From positions 1 through 34,056 of the forward strand of contig CALAGR010000127.1 in NCBI GenBank assembly GCA_937891735.1: a stretch of 34,056 nt of DNA, read 5' to 3'. Source of the DNA: an uncultured Pseudomonadota bacterium (GTDB lineage: Bacteria; Myxococcota_A; UBA796; UBA9615). The position numbers and the translations under genes were made by a program. This document shows positions 28,874 to 34,056 of the stretch, piece after piece. The stretch's first letter is position 1; each line of letters begins with the position of its first letter. Under the pieces are notes generated by a model. It saw only the letters and a program-made list of their open reading frames with translations. It did not search any database and was not told where the DNA came from.

Positions 28874-29962
28874 TCAGTACATGTCGGAGGCGGACACCAC
28901 CCCGGAGGCGCGCAGCGCGAAGTCGTCGGGGTTCGATGCGTACTTGAGCGCGTCCTCGTAGGTGATGAGCCCCTGCTTGTAGGACCCGTACAGGCTCTGA
29001 TCGAACGTCTGGCTGCCGTAGGTGGCTTTGCCCTTGGCGATGACGTCGCTGAGCTCCTTGATGCGCTTGGGGTTCTCGATGTACTCGCGAACCTGACCGG
29101 TGTTGATCATGATCTCGATGGCCGGCACGCGCCCCTTGCCGTCGGACTTGGGGACCAGTCGCTGGCTCACCACGGCCCGCAGGATGCCCGCGAGCTGCAG
29201 CCGCACGCCGTCCTGCTGGTGCGGCGGGAACAAGGACACCATGCGAATGATGGTCTCGGTCGCGTCCATCGTATGCAGCGTGGACATGACGAGGTGCCCG
29301 GTCTCGGCCGCCTCGAGAGCGATCTCCACGGTCTCGAGATCCCGCATCTCGCCCACGAGGATCACGTCCGGGTCCTGGCGAAGCGCGGACTTCAGCGCGT
29401 CCTTGTAGCAAACGGTGTCGGTGCCGACTTCGCGCTGGGTGATCACCGAGCGCTTGTCCCGATGCATGAACTCGATCGGGTCCTCGATGGTGAGGATGTG
29501 GGTGCTGCGGGTGTTGTTGATGTAGTCGATGATCGCGGCGAGCGTGGTGGACTTGCCCGACCCCGTGGTGCCGGTCACGAGGACCAGTCCCCGGTGTTCG
29601 TCCGCGACCTTCTTCAACACGGCCGGCAGGTTCAGATCCTCGAAGCTGAGGATCTTGCTCGAGATCGTGCGGAACACGAGACCGAGGGTCATGCGCTGCC
29701 TGAAGACGTTCACGCGGTACCGACCGAGCCCTCGGACGCCGTAGGCCAGGTCGAGCTCCATCGTCCGCGCGAACTTCTCCTTCTGGGCCTTGGTCATGAT
29801 CTGCGCCGCGAAGGACGCAGTCTGTTCAGGGCTCAGCCGGGGATAGTCCCGGAGGGGCACGAACGTCCCCTGGATCCGCAGCATCGGTGGAATGCCGACG
29901 CGAAGGTGGATGTCGCTGGCGCCGTTGGCGGTGCCGATCCGGAGGATGTCGTTCAGTTCCAC
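28874..29962 (-). CDS. pilT: PilT/PilU-type retraction ATPase
   Basis: The 362-residue protein is a secretion-type ATPase that powers type IV pilus retraction. It shows SDIHLRVG near the N-terminus, Walker A GTTGSGKST (about 130-138), the Asp box region, Walker B LRQDPDVILVGEMRD, the His box GHLVMSTLHT, and the C-terminal LSDVIAKG and TFDQSLYGSYKQGLI. The usual AIRNLIRE motif of PilT reads QVREYIEN, so it may be a PilT paralogue. GTG 29962 is used. The gene lies 55 bases after recA in the same direction. No other pilus genes are visible, as is common for pilT. Confidence 0.93.
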   Translation of the reverse strand: MELNDILRIGTANGASDIHLRVGIPPMLRIQGTFVPLRDYPRLSPEQTASFAAQIMTKAQKEKFARTMELDLAYGVRGLGRYRVNVFRQRMTLGLVFRTISSKILSFEDLNLPAVLKKVADEHRGLVLVTGTTGSGKSTTLAAIIDYINNTRSTHILTIEDPIEFMHRDKRSVITQREVGTDTVCYKDALKSALRQDPDVILVGEMRDLETVEIALEAAETGHLVMSTLHTMDATETIIRMVSLFPPHQQDGVRLQLAGILRAVVSQRLVPKSDGKGRVPAIEIMINTGQVREYIENPKRIKELSDVIAKGKATYGSQTFDQSLYGSYKQGLITYEDALKYASNPDDFALRASGVVSASDMY

Positions 29963-30017
29963 GGGAGTCCTCGCCTCAACGCTCTACCGCTTCAGCGAGG
30001 CTCCGAGGATGAGGCGA

Positions 30018-31103
30018 TCAGGCCTCTGCCACCGGGGTCGCTGCGACCATCGCTTCCTCGCCGATGGCGTGCTCGGCCAGGATCTTCGCCTGCATGGAGT
30101 CCATCGTCTCGGGATTCTCGATCAGGTAGAGCCGCGCCTGCTCACGGCCCTGTCCCATCCGCTGATCATCCAAGGAATACCACGACCCGGATTTCTGGAT
30201 GAGGCCCATGTCCACGGCCATGTCCACGATCTCGCCGCTCTTGGACACTCCCTGGCCGAAGAGGATGTCGAACTCGACCTGCTGGAACGGCGGAGCCATC
30301 TTGTTCTTGGCGATCTTCACGCGCGTGCGGTTGCCGATGATCGTCTCGCCCTGCTTGATGGAGCCGATCCGACGGATGTCGATGCGCACGGAGCAGTAGA
30401 ACTTCAGGGCGTTGCCGCCGGTCGTCGTCTCCGGGCTGCCGAACATCACGCCGATCTTGTGACGGATCTGGTTGATGAAGATGACGATGGTGTCGCTCTT
30501 GCTGACGACGGCCGTGAGCTTGCGCAGGGCCTGACTCATGAGCCGGGCCTGAAGGCCGGGCAGGGAGTCGCCCATGGCCCCTTCGAGCTCCGCCTTCGGG
30601 ACCAGCGCGGCCACCGAGTCGATGACGATGACGTCCAGGGCGCCGCTGCGGACCAGGGTCTCGACGATCTCGAGCGCCTGCTCACCGGTGTCCGGCTGGG
30701 AGATGAGGAGGTCGTCCGTGCGGACCCCGAGCTTGCGCGAGTAGCCCACATCCAGGGCGTGCTCGGCGTCGATGAAGGCCGCGAGCCCCCCCGCCTTCTG
30801 CGCTTCGGCGATGCACTGGAGCGCGAGGGTGGTCTTGCCCGAGCTCTCGGGGCCATAGATCTCGACGACGCGGCCCCGGGGCAGGCCACCGATGCCCAGG
30901 GCGATGTCTACGCCGATGGAGCCGGTGGAGATCGTGCGGATGCCTTCGCCGAGTCGCTGGTCTTCGCCCAGCCGCATGATGGAGCCCTTGCCCCACTGCT
31001 GTTCGATGGAGGCGACGGCCAGGTCGAGAGCGCGCCGCCGGGCGCCGTCCTCCGTCTGACGGTCGTTGGAGGTCTTGCTTGTCGACGAGTTCTTCCTGGC
31101 CAT
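30018..31103 (-). CDS. recA: recombinase RecA
   Basis: RecA forms filaments on single-stranded DNA, drives strand exchange, and triggers LexA self-cleavage. The 361-residue protein has Walker [10 protein letters not shown], the DAEHALD segment, Walker [11 protein letters not shown], loop 1 and loop 2 regions including [15 protein letters not shown], and QGKGE-type C-terminal sequence replaced by an Ala/Glu/Val-rich tail. I chose ATG 31103 because GGAG lies 5 bases upstream; an in-frame start at 31136 lacks a site and overlaps the probable leader. A LexA-type operator lies upstream. Confidence 0.98.
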   Translation of the reverse strand: MARKNSSTSKTSNDRQTEDGARRRALDLAVASIEQQWGKGSIMRLGEDQRLGEGIRTISTGSIGVDIALGIGGLPRGRVVEIYGPESSGKTTLALQCIAEAQKAGGLAAFIDAEHALDVGYSRKLGVRTDDLLISQPDTGEQALEIVETLVRSGALDVIVIDSVAALVPKAELEGAMGDSLPGLQARLMSQALRKLTAVVSKSDTIVIFINQIRHKIGVMFGSPETTTGGNALKFYCSVRIDIRRIGSIKQGETIIGNRTRVKIAKNKMAPPFQQVEFDILFGQGVSKSGEIVDMAVDMGLIQKSGSWYSLDDQRMGQGREQARLYLIENPETMDSMQAKILAEHAIGEEAMVAATPVAEA

Positions 31104-31152
31104 GTCTTCTCCGGGGTGGTGACGCGGGCGAGTCACGCGCTACGGTCCCGAC

Positions 31153-31179
31153 ACTATACTGAACGAACGTTCAGGTCAA
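31153..31179 (-). promoter_or_regulatory. recA promoter with LexA-type operator
   Basis: On the minus strand TTGACC (31179-31174) and TATAGT (31158-31153) form promoter hexamers 15 bases apart. CTGAACGAACGTTCAG (31159-31174 on the plus strand) is an inverted repeat (CTGAAC, 4 bases, GTTCAG) filling the spacer. It matches the Gram-positive-type GAAC-N4-GTTC core and most of the recalled Myxococcus LexA consensus. Bound repressor would block RNA polymerase, so SOS induction of recA is expected. The transcript would start near 31146. Confidence 0.75.
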
Positions 31180-31287
31180 GTGCGATTGGTTGCATCCCCC
31201 AAGTGATTCGGGAGACCGGGGTATAGCATGCACTTCCTGCGGATCGAGCACCGTTTTGAGTGCCTTGATGAGAGGAGCCTGACAGCG

Positions 31288-32571
31288 CTACGGGACAGTT
31301 TCTGGCCCGGGTTGGGGAGCCTCGGGAACCGGCGTCCTGAGGAGCTGCCGTCGGAGCATCTCCAGGGCGAGCCAGGTGGAGAATCGGCGGTTCATCGTCC
31401 GGTCCCGGGCGCCGAGCTGAAGCTGGCGATCCCGCGTGCCCGTCGGCCCCGCGATGGCCACCCACACCGTGCCCACGGGCTTGTCCGGGCTCCCCCCGTC
31501 GGGACCGGCGACGCCCGTCACCGACACGCCCCAGTCGGCGCCCGCGGCGGCCCTGGCTCCGTCGGCCATGGCCCGCGCGGTCTCCTGTGACACGGCTCCG
31601 TGTTCCTCCAGGACCGCGGCGGGCACCCCGACCTCCTCCCGCTTGGAGCGATTCGAGTAGGTCACCCAGCCCCGCTCGAACCAGGCCGAGCTGCCCGGCA
31701 CGCTCACGATGAGGTGGGCAACCCAGCCCCCGGTGCAGCTCTCCGCGGTGGCCAGGGTGTGGCCCCGGGCCAGGAGCAGGCGACCGATCACCGCCGCGAG
31801 TTCCTCGGTCGGGTCCTCCGTGAAGCAGTCGCGACCCAGCCGCTCGCGGACCAGGGCGACGGCATCGTCCCAGCCGGGGGTCGCGGGCTCCGCCACGAGC
31901 TTGACGTGGTTCTCGGGCATCTGGGCCCGGAAGCCGAGAGTGACGCCGGGGAACCGCTCCGGCACGTCCCCCAGCAGGCCCTGGAGCTGCGACTCCCCCT
32001 GGCCCATGACCCGGAAGGTGTGACGCAGCGGCGGATCGATGGCCACGAACGCGCGCACGTCGGGGCTGACGATCTCGGCGAACATCGACTTCATCTCGGA
32101 CGGCACGCCGGGCAGGCAGTACAGCCGGCCCTGGCCGACATCGATGGAGAAGCCCGGCGCGGTGCCCTGTCGGTTGACCAGGAGCGCGGCGCCCGTCGGC
32201 ATCGATGCCTGCTTTCGGTTGGACGGGGCCATGGCTCGACCCACTGCGTCGTAGCGCGCCTGCACCTGGGCCATCGCTTCGTCGTCGTGGACGAGGGGTC
32301 GCCCGAAGGCCCGGGCCGCGGCCTCGGAGGTCAGGTCGTCGGTGGTCGGACCGAGCCCGCCGGTGCACACCACGACGTCCGCCCCGGTGGTGGCGCGGAG
32401 CAGGGCGCCTTCGATCTCTTCGAGCCGATCACCGGCCGTGATCACGCCACGCACGACAAGCCCCATCTCGGTCAGGGAGCGGCACAGGAACCAGGCGTTG
32501 GTGTCCAGCGTGAGGCCGGTCAGGAGCTCTTCGCCCTGGCTGACGACGTAGGCGGTGGGTGCAGAAGCCAT
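31288..32571 (-). CDS. cinA: CinA: MoCF-like domain plus NMN deamidase
   Basis: The 427-residue protein has an N-terminal MoCF/COG1058 domain (about 5-175, GEELLTGLTLDTN, CTGGLGPTTDD, LPGVPSEM), known in homologues as an ADP-ribose or nucleotide pyrophosphatase. The C-terminal PncC domain (about 260-410, TAESCTGGWVAHL and TGVAGPDGGSPDKPVGTV) deamidates nicotinamide mononucleotide in pyridine nucleotide salvage. cinA upstream of recA is a known arrangement, for example in Streptococcus pneumoniae. Here 184 bases with a recA promoter separate them. The ATG at 32571 has no Shine-Dalgarno sequence; TAACAT lies 8 bases upstream, compatible with a leaderless message. Confidence 0.95.
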   Translation of the reverse strand: MASAPTAYVVSQGEELLTGLTLDTNAWFLCRSLTEMGLVVRGVITAGDRLEEIEGALLRATTGADVVVCTGGLGPTTDDLTSEAAARAFGRPLVHDDEAMAQVQARYDAVGRAMAPSNRKQASMPTGAALLVNRQGTAPGFSIDVGQGRLYCLPGVPSEMKSMFAEIVSPDVRAFVAIDPPLRHTFRVMGQGESQLQGLLGDVPERFPGVTLGFRAQMPENHVKLVAEPATPGWDDAVALVRERLGRDCFTEDPTEELAAVIGRLLLARGHTLATAESCTGGWVAHLIVSVPGSSAWFERGWVTYSNRSKREEVGVPAAVLEEHGAVSQETARAMADGARAAAGADWGVSVTGVAGPDGGSPDKPVGTVWVAIAGPTGTRDRQLQLGARDRTMNRRFSTWLALEMLRRQLLRTPVPEAPQPGPETVP

Positions 32572-32579
32572 GGCGGCGG

Positions 32580-32608
32580 ATGTTAGCGGGCTCGTGTCGC
32601 GGTATCAT
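32580..32608. promoter_or_regulatory. overlapping divergent -10 elements, cinA and MopE-repeat lipoprotein
   Basis: In the 44 bases between cinA and the lipoprotein gene, minus-strand TAACAT (32585-32580) sits 8 bases before the cinA ATG and plus-strand TATCAT (32603-32608) sits 7 bases before the lipoprotein GTG. Neither start has a Shine-Dalgarno sequence. Transcription would begin at or beside the start codons. No good -35 elements are seen, and the two promoters would overlap. Confidence 0.4.
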
Positions 32609-32615
32609 CGCCCCC

Positions 32616-34056
32616 GTGTTGACGACATCGCCGGAATCCTCCTCGTCCCGCGCGGGACTCGCCCTTCTTCTGCTCCTGGGCGCCCTGCTCGGAGCGGGCT
32701 GCGGCCCCGCGCTCCTCATCCAGACGGACGTGAGCGAGCTCCGGTTCCCGGACACCGCGGTGGGCGAGTCGGTCAGCGCGACGATCACCATCGAGGTGCT
32801 CGCGGGTGCCCGCGCGGACTTCGCCCCCATCTTCGAGCCGCCGGGCGGCGGGACCTTCCGGATCGAGCCCGGAGTGCCGTCGGTGATCGAGCCGGGGAAG
32901 CCCGTCACGGTCACCGTCTGGTACGTGCCGAGCGCCGCCGGGGAGTCCGCGGTCGTGCTCGGGTTCCTCGCGTCGAACGTGCAGGGACGGTCACGGCAGG
33001 ACGTGAGCCTGATCGGGCGCGGACTCGGTGTCGTCATCGACGGGGACCGGGACGGAGCGCCCATCGACGTGGACTGTGACGACGCCGATCCGGCCGTGCG
33101 GCCCGGGGCCGACGAGCTGTGCGACGGGGTGGACAACGACTGCGACGACGTCGTGCCCGCGGACGAAGCGGACGCGGACGGCGATGGGGTCCTGATCTGC
33201 GCCGGTGATTGCGACGACGCGGACGCCGGCACGCTGCCCGGGGCCGACGAGGTCTGTGACGGGGTGGACAACGACTGCGACGGCACCGTCAACGAGGACG
33301 ACGCCGACGCGGACGGGGTGCGGGTCTGCGCCGGTGACTGCGACGACGCGGATCCGACCACGCTCCCGGGTGCGGTCGAGCTGTGCGACGGGCTGGACAA
33401 CAACTGCGACGGCGTGGTGTTCCCCGAGGAACTCGATGGCGACGCGGACGGCTACCGGGGCTGCGGCGGCGACTGCGATGACGCGGACGGCACCACCTGG
33501 CCCGGGGCGCCGGAGCTGTGCGACGGGCTGGACAACGACTGCGACGGGTCTCCCGGGGCGGACGAGCCGGACGGCGACGGCGACGGCGTGCCGGGCTGCG
33601 CGGGCGACTGCGACGACGCCGACCCCACGCGCTACCCGGGGAACCTCGAGGCGTGCGACGGGGTGGACAACGACTGCGACACCGTGGTGCCGGCGGACGA
33701 GGTGGACGGCGACTCGGACACCTTCCTCGCCTGCGCGGACTGCGACGACGCCGACGCCACGAGCTATCCGTCGGCCCCGGAGCTGTGCGACACCCTGGAC
33801 AACGACTGCGACACCTTCGTGCCGGCGGACGAGGTCGATGGGGACGCCGACGGCTTCCTGGCCTGCGCCGAGTGCGACGACGGGGCGATCACCACCTACC
33901 CCGGCGCCCCCGAGCTGTGTGACGGGATCGACAACGACTGCGACACCGTGGTGCCGGCCGACGAAGTGGACGCCGACGGCGACACGTACCTCGCCTGCGT
34001 GGACTGCGACGACACGAACACCGACGTGTACAACGGCGCCTCCGAGATCTGCGACG
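32616..34056 (+). CDS. lipoprotein with ASH-like domain and MopE-type Cys/Asp repeats, C-terminus cut by window edge
   Basis: The visible 480 residues start at GTG 32616 with a signal peptide ending in LLGAGC, a clear lipobox. Residues about 35-140 look like an ASH/HYDIN-type Ig fold (LRFPDTAVGESVSATITI, VTVWYVPSAAGE). From 33075 there are seven complete and one cut-off repeats of about 43-45 residues, each with CDDADP, PGA-ELCDGVDNDCD and DADGDG-like segments. These match the putative metal-binding (MopE, Put_metal-bind) repeats of myxobacterial and methanotroph surface proteins. Copper or calcium binding is known or suspected for relatives; it is not shown here. The gene continues past the right edge. 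Confidence 0.88.
   Translation, partial: MLTTSPESSSSRAGLALLLLLGALLGAGCGPALLIQTDVSELRFPDTAVGESVSATITIEVLAGARADFAPIFEPPGGGTFRIEPGVPSVIEPGKPVTVTVWYVPSAAGESAVVLGFLASNVQGRSRQDVSLIGRGLGVVIDGDRDGAPIDVDCDDADPAVRPGADELCDGVDNDCDDVVPADEADADGDGVLICAGDCDDADAGTLPGADEVCDGVDNDCDGTVNEDDADADGVRVCAGDCDDADPTTLPGAVELCDGLDNNCDGVVFPEELDGDADGYRGCGGDCDDADGTTWPGAPELCDGLDNDCDGSPGADEPDGDGDGVPGCAGDCDDADPTRYPGNLEACDGVDNDCDTVVPADEVDGDSDTFLACADCDDADATSYPSAPELCDTLDNDCDTFVPADEVDGDADGFLACAECDDGAITTYPGAPELCDGIDNDCDTVVPADEVDADGDTYLACVDCDDTNTDVYNGASEICD
33075..34056 (+). repeat. eight tandem MopE-type coding repeats (129-135 bp)
   Basis: Repeat units begin at the Cys codon of CDD at 33075, 33210, 33339, 33474, 33609, 33741, 33873 and 34005. 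Unit lengths are 135, 129, 135, 135, 132, 132 and 132 bases. Units 5 to 8 share VPADEV and a shorter C-terminal part (LACAD or LACAE instead of CAGD), so they are probably the more recent copies. Confidence 0.9.

Noticed and set aside
29969-30000. CCTCGC / GCGAGG inverted repeat between recA and pilT as a terminator
   Set aside because: The six-base stem has a 20-base loop and no T-tract.
33075-34056. CRISPR-like array from the regular repeats
   Set aside because: The period is 129-135 bases, in frame, and encodes Cys/Asp repeats; there are no spacer units.

Overview
The window is GC-rich bacterial chromosome, gene-dense on both strands, with many GTG starts and stop/start overlaps of 1 to 4 bases. 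It fits a myxobacterial or related deltaproteobacterial genome (Myxococcota-like). This rests on a degenerate Ser/Thr-kinase-like domain fused to a sulfatase-modifying-factor domain, MopE-type Cys/Asp repeats on a lipoprotein, an FHA-GGDEF protein, PilT, a YIP1-family protein, and a recA operator resembling the published Myxococcus LexA box. This placement is an inference; there is no rRNA in the window. I saw no tRNA, insertion sequence, prophage or CRISPR array, and no stretch over 300 bases lacks a gene.

Region 1 (1-7527). A minus-strand run from 6004 down to the left edge encodes a zinc-finger/YIP1 membrane protein, a DUF2752 protein, a GtrB-like glycosyltransferase, a radical SAM/SPASM protein, a cobalamin-type radical SAM protein, a second GT2 glycosyltransferase and the start of a hydrophobic protein. 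Spacing is tight enough for one operon. A second cobalamin-type radical SAM gene is transcribed divergently at 6112. I infer an envelope lipid or glycan pathway; the product is unknown and this is the best candidate for an undescribed system.

Region 2 (7567-10910). A lipoprotein with Ig-like domains overlaps a membrane-anchored protein that joins a kinase-like domain lacking key catalytic residues to a SUMF1-like domain lacking the catalytic cysteines. It looks like a sensory or scaffolding pair.

Region 3 (17612 down to 10920). yebC, ruvC, ruvA, ruvB, a DUF192 protein, a short LpxC homologue, a methyltransferase and a third cobalamin-type radical SAM gene form a minus-strand series. ruvC has no ATG, GTG or TTG that would keep its first catalytic aspartate and seems to start at CTG.

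Region 4 (17613-26043). A PilZ protein and a small Cys-rich protein converge on an FHA-diguanylate cyclase. Then come clpB with a DUF1844 gene, a BamD-like protein without a lipidation cysteine, a diacylglycerol-kinase-like lipid kinase and a soluble hybrid histidine kinase.

Region 5 (26087-34056). alaS, pilT, recA (with a LexA-type operator lying between its promoter hexamers) and cinA run on the minus strand. A MopE-repeat lipoprotein starts divergently and runs off the right edge. Three gene starts (6112, 32571, 32616) have a -10-like hexamer 7 to 8 bases upstream and no Shine-Dalgarno sequence, suggesting leaderless transcripts.
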